Source: Pempheris klunzingeri
Lineage: Eukaryota > Chordata > Actinopteri > Acropomatiformes > Pempheridae
DNA length: 64,000 nucleotides
Direction: 5' to 3'
Assembly: GCF_042242105.1 (NCBI RefSeq)
Contig: NC_092016.1
Location: 13,034,501-13,098,500 of the forward strand
A model generated the notes under the pieces. That model was not told the DNA's origin. It saw only the letters and a list, made by a program, of their open reading frames with translations, and ran no database searches. This document shows, one piece after another, positions 54,028-64,000 of the stretch; positions within the stretch are counted from its first letter, which is position 1; each line of letters opens with the position of its first letter. The position numbers and the translations under genes were made by a program.

Positions 54028-57000
54028 ATGATGGACAATGGTGAGGAAGAGCCAGAGCCCGTGCTTCATACACAGCAGCGGTGTCGCTTCTTCTCCCAAG
54101 GAAGACACTGCAATTTTGGGAAGAAGTGCAGATTCCTACATGTAAGAGATGATGCCAGTGCTCATGAGAGTAAAACCCTCAGGACACCCAGCCAGTCAGA
54201 TGTCACGTCTCGACACTCAGAGGCCTCCAGAGGACATGTGGGGCACAGGCCTCCTCCCACTGGGAACTCCAGGGTTGACCGCCGCCCCTGTCGCTACTTC
54301 ATGTCAGGCCACTGCACCATGGAAGACAGATGTCGCTTCTGGCATCCACCACAGTTACCCCTGGTGGGAGACCAGCCTGTTCCTGTCGACTCCGTAAGAC
54401 CTGCGCAGAGGATGCCGCCAGTGCCTCGTCCCAGCATCCTCCAGGAGGTCAAACTGTCTGACCTGACTGAGGATGTCGCCAAGAAGCTGCGAGAGACAGA
54501 GATCACACAGTTGAAGAAGCGTTTCCCCAAAGACCAGCTGATTATTCAGGAACGAAGCGATGGCAAAGTTACTTATTACAGGGTGACCGTAGAGGCCACT
54601 GATCCGGACTGGGTAAACATTTTCTTCTACCATCTTTCTCCTCTCCTCTCCTCCCCCAAGAGCTTAGAGAGAAAATCCGTCCGCATATTATTTCTGAAAT
54701 TACGGTGCAGCTCAGTTTTAATTTGTGCATTCAAACAAGTCTCTCCTGAACTGGTCACCACAGAATGAGACTGTAGAGATGGCATCTGAAGACAAATACT
54801 GGAGCCTCTCCATAGACAATAAATGGTAGGACCCTTCCTACTACGCTGTGACAGCACCCATGGTAATTTTACTGTAATGGTGTAATTGTTCATTATTACA
54901 GGATTACATGGGATTTGTATCAATTAGGCTGCACCACTGAGATTAAAGTAAGCCCATTGTTCCCTTATATGGGAAATGAGGTAAAGCAGTGATTAAGATT
55001 TGGCTATTTTGGCAAATTTGAAAAGAAATTAATTAAAAAGATATATATTTGCTATTCCACGATTACCTTGTGGGGTTTCTAAGCCACTAACCACTAGTAT
55101 GGGGTAAACCATGGCTAATCACTGGACTGAAAACATATTTAGATCTACTTTATCTGCATTATTATCATTAATGAACCAGCTCTTTTTTCACTTGCCATAC
55201 TTTAATTTGATAGTAGGTTGCACAGATGAAAATGAAAAGAGTCTACAGTATTATCTGGAAATACACTAATTCTGTATTTTAACTTGCAGCCTTTTGATCT
55301 GAAAGAAGTCGACATCATGGTGAGCTTCCCTGACAGTTATCCCCTGGAGGTAAAGACCACTGCTTCCATTTACACTACATGTCCTGTAATATACTAAACA
55401 GTAAATGGGGGGCATGGAAAGAACAGTTCCTCATCACCTTTATAAATTTTCCTAGATTTTCACATTGGATATTCCATTGGACCAGGAGCTGCCACCAGTA
55501 ATGGCAAGGTAAAAACATGTGCCGTTCATTTTAACATTTACTGTTTAGAATCATTGTAGATGGCATTTCTGTCTATCTTTGGCTACATAGACATGTACAG
55601 GAAGCATCACTGGAGTGGCTTCAAGCCAAGTATGCCACCAATCAGCTTCTGGGGAGGTTAGAGCTACTCTTCCGGCCTTTTCTTCGCTGGCTTGATCGCA
55701 GTTTGGAGAGACTGTTCACTGAGGGAGCCAGGCAGGTGAGACTGAAACCTGCATAAACTGGAAATTCTGAATTATGACTGTGTGCGATCCCTTTGAATTT
55801 ACCAAAATGACCTGTAAATAACTGTTTTGTATTATTTGCTTCATGCTGATAACAACATTTTCTCTTGCCATGAATGTTTTTGCAGTTGAAAAAAGACGTT
55901 GATTTAGAAAAGGCCGGATTGCAGTTCATATCATACCAGGAGCTCCAGGCAACAGTGCGTGAAAAATCTGACTCTGCTGCTGCAAATGCAGATGAGGATG
56001 TCAGTGATGAAGGACAACTGGAAAAGGCAGAAGGCGAGAGGATAATGGAGGGAGGGAAGTTAGTGCAGCAGGAGGGTCCACTAGGTTCTGATGAAATGCA
56101 GCAGAAAGAGGAGGAGGCCAGTCATCTGGTGGAGAACATCAAGATCAGCGATCCCCGCAGAGGCACAGAGGTGAAGCTGCTGGGACTGAGGCTGGGAGAG
56201 AACACAGCGACTGTGGCGCCCCAACAAATCACGGTTTCTCTTCAATGTAACAGGTAAGGAAAAAGAGCTAAATGCCGTATTAGTATCACTAATAGAGTTA
56301 AATTAGAATGACCCACAATGGAAAGCTTGACTGTATGTGTACTATTTGCAGGTGTAAGGTAACCGCAGACCTGACACTGAACGGAAGGACACCCTGCACA
56401 GCTCAGTGTGAAAAGTGCAGCGCAAGCATCAATGCTGCGTTCAGGCCCTGCATGCTGCACCACTACAGTGATGTCCTGGGATACCTGGATCTTCACAATG
56501 CTGCGCCGGCTGACCTCGTGCTTCAGGACTGTGAGCTCATCGTAGGCTGCCTCAGCTGCTCCCAGGATGGGTCTGTGCAGGTGAAAAAAAGCATTCTGCT
56601 TTCTAGATATCAGCTTTATGTGGAAATCAGCAGCGTGAAACGTCCTAAAATACCTGAAATATGTCTTGATGAGCTCTTTCCTTCTCTGAAATGCTTTTTT
56701 TTTGTCTTTCATTTTCATCAGAATATACCTTATGGTCAAACAAAGGAGTTTAACTGTGAACACTGCCACAGCAAACTCAGTATTCTGGCCGAGAGCACAA
56801 GATTCCAGTATATTCAGCCACGCACCAACAAAACAGGTCAGAGCTCACCCAAATTTGCTTTCAGAGGGATCAGCAAGGGTCTTAAAACTGCCACAGTTGG
56901 CTCTCGCACCGGTGTTGCCTCCATTGTTTTTTAAAAAGTTACACAGTGCATGGAAACCTTTTAATTATGAGCATTTATACATATACAAACATAAATGTCA

Positions 57001-57931
57001 GACCAGAAACGCCAATTAAAGGTGATCTATCTTTTTCCCCCGTGCAGGTCCAAGTGCGTCAGCAGTTAATTATAAGACGATGAGAGATCCTGCTGTGCAA
57101 AAGGGGAAACCACTGCCAGAAAGAGGAGCATGCAAACATTACAAACAGAGCCATCGCTGGCTAAGGTATCATCGTCGCTGTGTCCTATCTCGTTTTGCGT
57201 GTGTGACATGGAAGCTTTGAGAAGAACATGCAGAATATCCCTGCCTTTGACTGCCCTTAGGTTTCCCTGCTGTGGCCGTGCTTATCCCTGTGATATATGC
57301 CACGATGAGGACCAGGACCACCCCATGGAGCTGGCCACCAGGATGATCTGTGGCCATTGTGCCAAAGAACAGGTGAGCTATCGACTGGCCATGACATACC
57401 ATGGAGAGTCATTGTAAGCCATATTATTTGCCTTGATAGCAATCATTTTCTTTGTGTTAGAGAATTCTTTAATAAAAAAAACCAACACAAAATCTGGTTC
57501 CAGCTGGAAGCATGAATGCATAAAGGCCGATGTTAGACTTTGCTTCATAACTAACAAACTTTTGAGAAATGTTATCCTTCCATTGTTTGTTGTTTCAGCC
57601 TTACAGCAATGGAAAGCCTTGCAACAGCTGTGGAAGCATGATGACGAGGGGTGCACACACCAGCCACTGGGAGGGAGGACTGGGGTGCAGAAGCAAAATT
57701 AAAATGAGCAAGTACGTCTGCCTTACGACCCTAAGGTTCCACGTTTATTGTTAACATTACTGTTGAAAACATAGTGGCTGCAGTAAAAGTGTTTAAGTCA
57801 TTAAAAAAGACGGTCATTTCTTACAGTGTTTAAAATGTTGACTTTTCTTTATCTTTGTCCTCAGAAATGACCGTCAAAAATACACCAACATCAACAAAAC
57901 CGTTTCAAGGAAAGCAGCCAGTGAGAAGTAG
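54028..57931 (+). CDS. Zinc-finger protein with two CCCH fingers, RWD-like domain and CHY-type finger
   Basis: Thirteen coding exons: 54028-54612, 54764-54825, 54902-54947, 55290-55349, 55456-55508, 55591-55735, 55886-56253, 56352-56580, 56722-56836, 57048-57165, 57261-57372, 57599-57711, 57865-57931. They sum to 2073 bases, 690 residues, and all phases close. Two CCCH fingers lie near residues 19-38 (C-x8-C-x5-C-x3-H) and 88-106 (C-x7-C-x5-C-x3-H), a type that usually binds RNA. Residues about 165-320 resemble an RWD fold (VSFPDSYPLEIFTLDIPLD, then EWLQAKY). An acidic, Glu/Gln-rich stretch follows at about 335-400. A Cys-rich region from about 440 leads to a CHY-type zinc finger at about 583-650 (CKHY, FPCCGRAYPCDICHDE, MICGHCAKEQ, CNSCG). 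The C-terminus is basic. CHY fingers occur in RCHY1 and Hot13, but I cannot name a characterised orthologue with this whole arrangement. It may act in RNA or ubiquitin pathways; that is inference. Two Met codons open the frame (MMDNGEE). Confidence 0.9.
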
Positions 57932-58010
57932 CTGGTGAAGAAGAGTGCTACTGCCTTTATTTGTGAAAAGACATTGAGTCATGATTTCAATGAAATTGTC
58001 TATTTTCCCC

Positions 58011-58016
58011 AATAAA
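58011..58016 (+). terminator. Polyadenylation signal AATAAA of the CCCH/CHY gene
   Basis: A canonical AATAAA 80 bases after the stop codon at 57929-57931. Confidence 0.7.
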
Positions 58017-58458
58017 TCATATTGTTATGATCATTCAGCGTGAGAAGCTGTAATATTTTGCTTACATGGTGTATTAATACACCTGATCAAATCTTTGCCA
58101 TCACCATGTAATCTGATTGTATTAAAAGGATGGTCAATTTATCAAGTTGTCCTGCATTCTTATCTAGCTGTCCTGGTTAATTAGGACTATTAGGTGGAAT
58201 AACTGTGTTTGACCATGCATCAGATCAAAGGTACACATTAATTTGGCATTACAAGAGCTGTTAATTTTCCCAAAGTTGTCCTTCCTTGCAATTGTTTAAC
58301 TACGTACTTGGTTGATAAGCAATCAGTTAGTTGTGTATAATGCATGTTATTGAATGGTAATCTTCTTGTGAAGGTCGGTCTGTCGATGTTGAGCTGCTGG
58401 GATAAAAAGCTGCCAGTCTGTTCTGATTCAGAGAAAAGCCCCTTCTGTTGAATTCTGC

Positions 58459-58468
58459 TATAAAAAGG
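58459..58468 (+). promoter_or_regulatory. TATA box of hydroxylase copy B
   Basis: TATAAAAAGG stands 93 bases before the start codon at 58552, which would place transcription start near 58490 and give a 5' leader of about 60 bases. A TATA promoter suits an inducible gene; mammalian CH25H is interferon-inducible. Confidence 0.65.
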
Positions 58469-58496
58469 CAGAACTTTGCCTTGATCCTGAGACTTG

Positions 58497-58530
58497 CAGC
58501 AGCAGCAGCAGTAGCAGCAGCAGCAGCAGC
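58497..58530 (+). repeat. (GCA)n repeat in the 5' leader of hydroxylase copy B
   Basis: About eleven GCA/GTA trinucleotides immediately after the expected transcription start and before the ATG. Confidence 0.85.
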
Positions 58531-58551
58531 GTTCAGTGACACCACGGCGAG

Positions 58552-59382
58552 ATGTTGAACATCAGCGAGCTCCCTCTGCAGTCCTCCAGGGCCTCGGACC
58601 GTCTGCTGCAGCCATTGTGGGATTATTTGCTTTTTCACCACCGGCCTCTCATTTCATCTCCTTTTTTCCCGGTCCTACTCGCCTTTTCCAGCTATTTCTT
58701 CTTCAGCATACCTTTTGCAATACTGGACCTCTTGGGAGAAAGAGTGCCTCTATTCTATCAGTACAAGATCCAACCAGACAGGCAGCCAACAGTGGGAATG
58801 ATGGCTAAGAGCTTCTTGATAGCGCTGTACAACCACATATTCTTTGTTCTGCCCGCTGTAATTATTGGCATGTTCATACTGCCTATACCAGCGCTGCCAC
58901 AGGACGCTCCTACTCTATATGAGGTATTCATTGATGGACTGGCTGCACTTCTCCTCTTTGACACTCAGTACTACATTTGGCATTTCATACATCACAAGCA
59001 TCCACAGCTTTACCGGTGGATTCATGCAATCCACCATGAGTACATGGCGCCGTTTTCTTGGTCGACCGAGCAGCTCAGCATCCCAGAGCTGATGACCGTT
59101 GGACTCTGGAGCAACCAGGACCCAGTTCTTTTAAAGTGCCACCCACTCACCACATGGTCCATGACAGTTTTCAGTATCTGGATGTCTGTGGAGGACCACA
59201 TAGGCTATGATCTGCCGTGGTCCCTCAACCACCTGGTGCCTTTTGGTCTGCTGGGCGGAGCGCCGGCTCACGACATGCACCACCAGAAGCCGAGCAGTAA
59301 CTATGCTCCTTTCTTCAGCCACTGGGACAGAATCTTTGGCACCGCTGTTCCTCTTAAGAAAGAAAAAACTATGAGAAAATAA
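58552..59382 (+). CDS. ch25h-like: Cholesterol 25-hydroxylase-like protein (copy B), single exon
   Basis: An uninterrupted 276-codon frame, a clear paralogue of the copy at 50498-51331. Shared landmarks are LLQPLWDYL, SPFFPVLLAFSSYFFFSIPF, YKIQPDRQPT, and the three histidine boxes HFIHH, HAIHH and HDMHH, followed by NYAPFFSHWDRIFGT. SVEDHIGYDLPWS matches the family too. It is a predicted multi-pass ER membrane di-iron oxygenase using a sterol or related lipid. Differences from copy A in the first membrane spans and around the second histidine box (HEYMAPFSWSTEQ against HNYSSPFALATQ) suggest an old duplication and possibly another substrate. The TATA box, short leader and AATAAA (59672-59677) make a compact intact gene. 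The C-terminal tail is Lys-rich (KKEKTMRK). Confidence 0.93.
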   Translation: MLNISELPLQSSRASDRLLQPLWDYLLFHHRPLISSPFFPVLLAFSSYFFFSIPFAILDLLGERVPLFYQYKIQPDRQPTVGMMAKSFLIALYNHIFFVLPAVIIGMFILPIPALPQDAPTLYEVFIDGLAALLLFDTQYYIWHFIHHKHPQLYRWIHAIHHEYMAPFSWSTEQLSIPELMTVGLWSNQDPVLLKCHPLTTWSMTVFSIWMSVEDHIGYDLPWSLNHLVPFGLLGGAPAHDMHHQKPSSNYAPFFSHWDRIFGTAVPLKKEKTMRK

Positions 59383-60409
59383 TACGATGTGAATGTAATT
59401 CTTTAAATACTGCTAAGTTTATTATTATTGCAGCACTGTCACACTTTGTGAAATCCTTTATTTTTCTATTTTTATTTACTAGTCTCTTTAATTTCATAGT
59501 ACTTGCTACCTCCTTGCTGCTCCTCCGGGTTTCTGTGTGAGGCTGCTTTCTCAATGGCCTAACTTTGTGAAATACAATATTAAAGTTGTTGAAGTGTATT
59601 TTTTATGGTTTTTCATTCAGTTAAGTCACGTTTACAAAGATTGTTGCGCTATTATTTCTATTGTCATATGGAATAAAAGTCATAATTGTTGACACATTCA
59701 GTGCACACCTCATGCAAGTCATTCCAGTTAAGTAACCAACAGCAATCACTTCAATTTGCAAGCCAAGCAAGTTCAAAATCCTGCAAACAACATCCTCACA
59801 ATCCTCTTACATAATAGCAGATCTTTGAAAGAGCCTTACTCTGCACAAAAGAACATGTACTGTTTGGCCCGTCACCAAGAGGTCAAACACAACACAAGGA
59901 GAACCAACATTAATCCCTGCTTTGCAAAGTGCTGAGCTTTGGCTGGAGAAAATGATCAAGACGGACTTGAAGGTGGAATTCAATACAAAAAAATGACACA
60001 GCAAAAAAGTGAGTCAACAGAAAAAAAACCTGTGAAGGCCATAAATGTAAATTACTCTCCAACAAATCTTAAATTGAGCTTGTAGGTTCATTCTTAACAT
60101 TTGGAAATATCAGTTTGATAAAAAAAAAACTCCCTCAACATAAGGCTCACTTACTTGCTTTGTAATGGAGTGTTTTTGTCAAACATATGTCTTCATGGTT
60201 TTAGCTGTTGTGCTTTTAAGTATCTAGAAATTAATTTGTATATATTACTGTATATAGTATTGAATCTAACTCAGTCCACTGATTTTAATCTAATTGTTTT
60301 GTAATTACTTTGCATTAAAGAAGTGCTTTTGACGTTTAAGCTCATAAATGTTTGTGTAACTGAGTTGAGTCATTCAACAAAGAAGCATTCAACAAATATT
60401 TAAAATGCA
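59383..60409. other. Convergent intergenic region between hydroxylase copy B and kti12
   Basis: Contains the AATAAA of copy B at 59672-59677 and, at its right edge, the kti12 polyadenylation signal. The remaining 0.7 kb is AT-rich without recognisable features; the frame at 59807-60004 minus has no family resemblance. Confidence 0.55.
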
Positions 60410-60415
60410 TTTATT
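60410..60415 (-). terminator. Polyadenylation signal AATAAA of kti12
   Basis: A reverse-strand AATAAA 42 bases beyond the kti12 stop codon (60457-60459). Confidence 0.7.
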
Positions 60416-60456
60416 TGTCACAGAAAGTAAAACATGAAACCAAAAGCTATAAAATT

Positions 60457-63400
60457 TCAGTGGAGACTCTTATTTAAATACTGCACAAACATGTTGGAAA
60501 TGTGTCCGGAGTTCTCTGTTGGGTGCATCTTGGTGTAGCTGATGAACTGGCGCCGTAGTTTCCTCAGCTCTGCCATGTTGATGCTCCTGGTGAGCTCAAT
60601 GTTTAACATTGGGTTAAGGTTATTTGAGTCCAAGTCTCTCTGTGTGCAAACTGTTGCAGACACACAGATGGAGCATTCAAGGTTACTACAGTACAGAGAA
60701 GTGATAACCACCAGACCCAAAGTATGTGGAGGTCAAAGTATCACGTCTTGACCTTCAAAGAGGACAACACGATGAAATGACTCAAAGTTACTGAAGTCGT
60801 CTCAAATTCAAATTATGAACCGGCCATTAAATGGTTGAGCAGTGCAGAACCTGATCAAGTTTTAAGCTTCTGCTTGGACCAACATGTTCAAAAGGAGAAA
60901 ATCAAAGTGTTTGCTTCAGAGAAGGTCTGACACACCGCAGCTGCCAATATAAATCCGCTAATCTACGTAATTGGGTTTCTCTCCTCCACACGTATCCCAC
61001 AGTACGTTATTGCAGGCAAGACCTTTAACAGTGGACGGATTCTGTGCCTTTCATTTAAGTTCTTTGATGGACACGCATTCATCCACCCTCCCCTTCAAAC
61101 AAGTCATTTGATATCGAGTACTTTGCCTCCTGTTGGTGAGGGAGTATGACTTTCCTTAAGAGGTAGATGATGAAAATTAGTCAGCATAAATTAACAATTC
61201 AACTTTCAGGCATTACATCGTTGACTGTGACACATCGCTGCTACCTGGACTTTTGACATCAAAAATTAAAACAGCAAAATCTCATTTCTAATCAAAACAT
61301 GGAGATGTACTGTACATGTGTAAAAAAGGATATCTTTTCTGTAGCTCCTGGAACTGAAATGAGATCCCCGGGAACACACGTCTTCTGCGCATTAAAAATT
61401 GCCTGAAAAATGTAAAATACCCTCATCAAACACGGTACATACTATTGGAACATACTATTTCAGGCCACTAGTAGGTGTGCTCAATAGCTAATCAAGGGAA
61501 CAGAGCAGGTGATTCCTCATTGGCAACCAGCAATTAGCAGACACAACCCACCACATAGACACATCAATAGGTAGATAAATAATTACAGGAGCAAAAGGTA
61601 TTTGCAAGGCATGACGCACAAGCACATACCAATAATGAGGTAAGCTCGACGTCACCTGTTTAAAGAGGGAGGTGACTGCTACACATTGAGGGTAAAAAAA
61701 CTTCTTATCAAGTGTTACAGAAATCAGAATAACTACATTCTTCGCTTGGCTGAGACATAAAGTCTTGGGATATTGTGTCTGCTCATCATAATGACAAAAA
61801 GATCTGTAAAACCCTTTGTGAGCCAAAAAATACAACTCCGACACACCAGTACGTGTACGACACATTCTGACGTCAATACTGACATTTGGACATAACTGGT
61901 TTCACCATCTTTGCAGCTAGTTTTTAATATTAGAAACACCAATAATTTCACCAGTTGTGTTACAATACTGTTACTTGGATAAGTTTAGGCAGGCGAGGCA
62001 GTGATTTATATTCACATGCATCTCTCGACAACAGGCGGTCCATATAAAGATTTGCAGCTCACACCAGTGCTGAGGCTGCTTTCGGACATTTAACTCTCCC
62101 TCCCTCTCCAGTCTTCCTCCTGTGTTAGCATTCGGTTGCACATGAATTTTGAATGTCTGTGACATGTTGCTGCGTCTGTCAGGTTGTGCACACGAGCTGA
62201 GTCACACCGCCAAACTGAAATGCTAAAACCCTGTTCACCAGTGTGTGTGTCCTCCCTCCGTAAATACATGATGTCAACTTCAGTGTTACTAAATGGTTGT
62301 GTTCCCCCATTTTTGTAAACACCTTAGCTCCTGCACTGTAATTATTCATCAATCATTCATTAACTCTATTTAATGCTTTTTGATTGCTAATTGCTATTGG
62401 CCAATAAGTCGTCACGCCCTCTGTTCCCTTGATGTACTATTCAGGAAACATTCACGTCATGGGCGATGGACGGTAGACCCATGTTTAAAACATGTGAGGG
62501 TTCACTTCGTCTGACAGCTCAAGACATTTAATTGATGCACTGAATAAAGTCTACAACGTGGAGTGAAATGCTCACACTGTTGAGTAGCTGCTGTGTAAAT
62601 TGAAGTTTAACCAACCAAATATTTTTCTCAATGTGACCCTCACTCCATTGATCCAAGATCACTGAAGTGTCACTTCCGATAACTCAAAAGACAGACAGAG
62701 AGGGAGAATATGAACGTGTGAGAGTGACAAATGAATAAAAAGTCCAAAAGACCACATGAAAACATACCATTAGCACGTCCTGTGTGATCTTGTCCAACTC
62801 GTACAAGAAATTTGCAGATGACAAAGGTTGCTGCAGAGAAAAAAAGCATCTCCATAACCATCAGAAAGTTAAAAAAAAACAACAACATCTACGTATACTG
62901 AATATTTTACAATTGTAAAAACAAAACAGAATGCGTGTTTGGCCCTTACACTCTGCGTGGACTGGTTAGGTGGGGGTGCTTTTCTTTTAAAAAGTGCGTC
63001 AGATATGGCTTCAAATGGAAGGGCGTCGTCTTGCAGAACAGTGAAGAGAGGACTGTCCCATCGGTTTCTGGAGTCTGGAGCTTCAAATCGCAGCACTAAT
63101 GCATCAAAGCTACACCAGACAAACCAGAGGGATGGGCAAATGTGAAAAACAAAACCAGATGTGTGTGAATTTTTGGCAATGAAGTGCATAAAAGGTATTT
63201 TCAAAACCTATCCGAACATAAAAACAGTCGTACCATCACTGACGCATACTGTATGTGTAGAGGCTTCTCACTCACATGTCCTGTTTGTACTGGTCAGAAG
63301 CATCTCTGCTGCTATTCCACGTTGAGCTCACTTCAGCTGACGTCAAACAGTACACCTTCATCAGAAGACAGAATGTGATTTGTGTCATTGATGTTTGGGT

Positions 63401-63773
63401 AATAGTTTTTTTTCCATATCAAAGATCAGTTAGTTATTTTTCTAGTTTACATACCAGGCAGTGTGGTGTCTGTGCGTGTTTGATGAGGCAGAAGAGTTCA
63501 TACCGGTAGCCTGTAAGGTATTTCAACTTTGAAGGTGAAAGCATAAACAGATCACAATGTCTGCGTGGCACAGTACTGTTCACTAGATTTACCTTTTATG
63601 TAATTTAATGAATCCAAAATGACAATGTCATCCTTGTTGACTTTCCTAAAAAACAAATAAATGAAGGTTAAAAGAGGTAGAACATCACTGATGAACATGA
63701 TACAAAAACTGAATAACCCACCTCTCCATTTCAGCTTTCAGAGATGCTCGAACATTTTTTTCCTTTTGGGAGT
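60457..63773 (-). CDS. kti12: KTI12, Elongator-associated P-loop protein; nine 3' exons, first exon off the window
   Basis: Exons in transcript order: 63773-63722, 63645-63593, 63510-63455, 63355-63276, 63109-62950, 62830-62768, 61402-61334, 60600-60457. A further 5' exon with the P-loop (human MPLVVFCGLPYSGKS) must lie right of 64000. I therefore see eight clear exons here, not nine; phases close at every junction. Diagnostic residues are DIVILDSLNYIKGYRYELFC, LRFEAPDSRNRWDSPLFTV, APPPNQSTQSQPL, AQKTCVPGDLISVPG, and the C-terminus MAELRKLRRQFISYTKMHP to LNKSLH. KTI12 binds tRNA and ATP and helps Elongator modify the wobble uridine. The penultimate junction uses an AT-AC intron, described separately; all others are GT-AG. 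The human gene is intronless as I recall it, while this fish gene is finely split. Confidence 0.95.
60601..61333 (-). other. Minor-spliceosome (U12-type) AT-AC intron of kti12
   Basis: The exon ends ...GCTACAGAAAAG and the intron begins ATATCCTTTTTT, the exact U12 AT-AC donor consensus. It ends ...CCTTAACCCAATGTTAAAC before the exon ATTGAGCTCACC. CCTTAAC matches the U12 branch-site consensus TCCTTAAC, and its branch adenosine (60614) is 13 bases from the terminal C at 60601, the expected spacing. No GT-AG choice at this junction keeps the frame and the conserved protein (PGATEK-IELTRSINMAEL). The intron is 733 bases. Confidence 0.9.
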
Positions 63774-64000
63774 CTGCAACATATCCAACAAGGTTAAATT
63801 ACAGCAGGAGTCTGCAAAAGTCAGAGGTTACTTTCTAGGAATCCAGTCTCCTTTATGGATCTAATACCAAACAACAGAAGTTGTGCAGCTTTGCAATTAA
63901 CAAATATTTCCATGATCTATTGCTCTGGCAATTATTTTCTTAATCAATCGATTTATTTGATTCTTCTTATTCTAGAGAATAAAGAAAAACGGCATTCGCA

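Noticed and set aside
60468-60720. Reading the last kti12 exon upstream into CTQRDLDSNNLNPML as coding, with the AG at about 60653 as acceptor
   Set aside because: That segment does not match KTI12, whereas the AC acceptor at 60601 joins the conserved PGATEK to IELTRS exactly. The extra open frame is intron.

Overview
The window looks like the nuclear genome of a ray-finned (teleost) fish. It is AT-rich, its genes are split into small exons with consensus splice sites, and its dispersed repeats resemble common fish families. Four protein-coding genes can be recognised exon by exon and lie in the same order as on human 15q24.3: scaper, rcn2, pstpip1, tspan3. I compared them from memory with the vertebrate proteins; every splice phase closes, and the reconstructed lengths fit the families (RCN2 310 aa, PSTPIP1 408 aa, TSPAN3 253 aa).

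Layout. Positions 1-33007, minus strand: the N-terminal 1034 codons of scaper in 22 exons; its C-terminal exons lie beyond the left edge. Positions 33.0-35.2 kb: the head-to-head promoter region between scaper and rcn2, with CCAAT boxes and an RFX X-box-like site. Positions 35.2-37.0 kb, plus: rcn2, an ER-lumen EF-hand protein ending in HDEL. Positions 37.7-43.6 kb, plus: pstpip1, an F-BAR/SH3 adaptor in 15 exons. Positions 45.5-48.9 kb, minus: tspan3 in 7 exons, with a foldback repeat in its last intron.

Right part. Two intronless cholesterol 25-hydroxylase-like genes (50.5-51.3 kb minus, 58.6-59.4 kb plus) flank a 13-coding-exon gene for a 690-aa protein. That protein has two CCCH zinc fingers, an RWD-like middle and a C-terminal CHY-type zinc finger. 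Between the left hydroxylase gene and this gene sits a decayed piggyBac element with intact ends and TTAA target duplications. At the right edge, minus strand, is the 3' part of kti12 in 9 exons; exon 1 is off the window.

Most striking points: one kti12 intron has all the marks of a minor-spliceosome AT-AC intron; the CCCH/RWD-like/CHY protein has an unusual domain set; and the candidate scaper promoter pairs NF-Y and RFX-type sites, which would fit a cilia-linked gene. The rest of the sequence is introns and intergenic DNA with microsatellites and old transposon pieces. The genes are independent loci, not an operon, and I see no shared pathway beyond conserved linkage.
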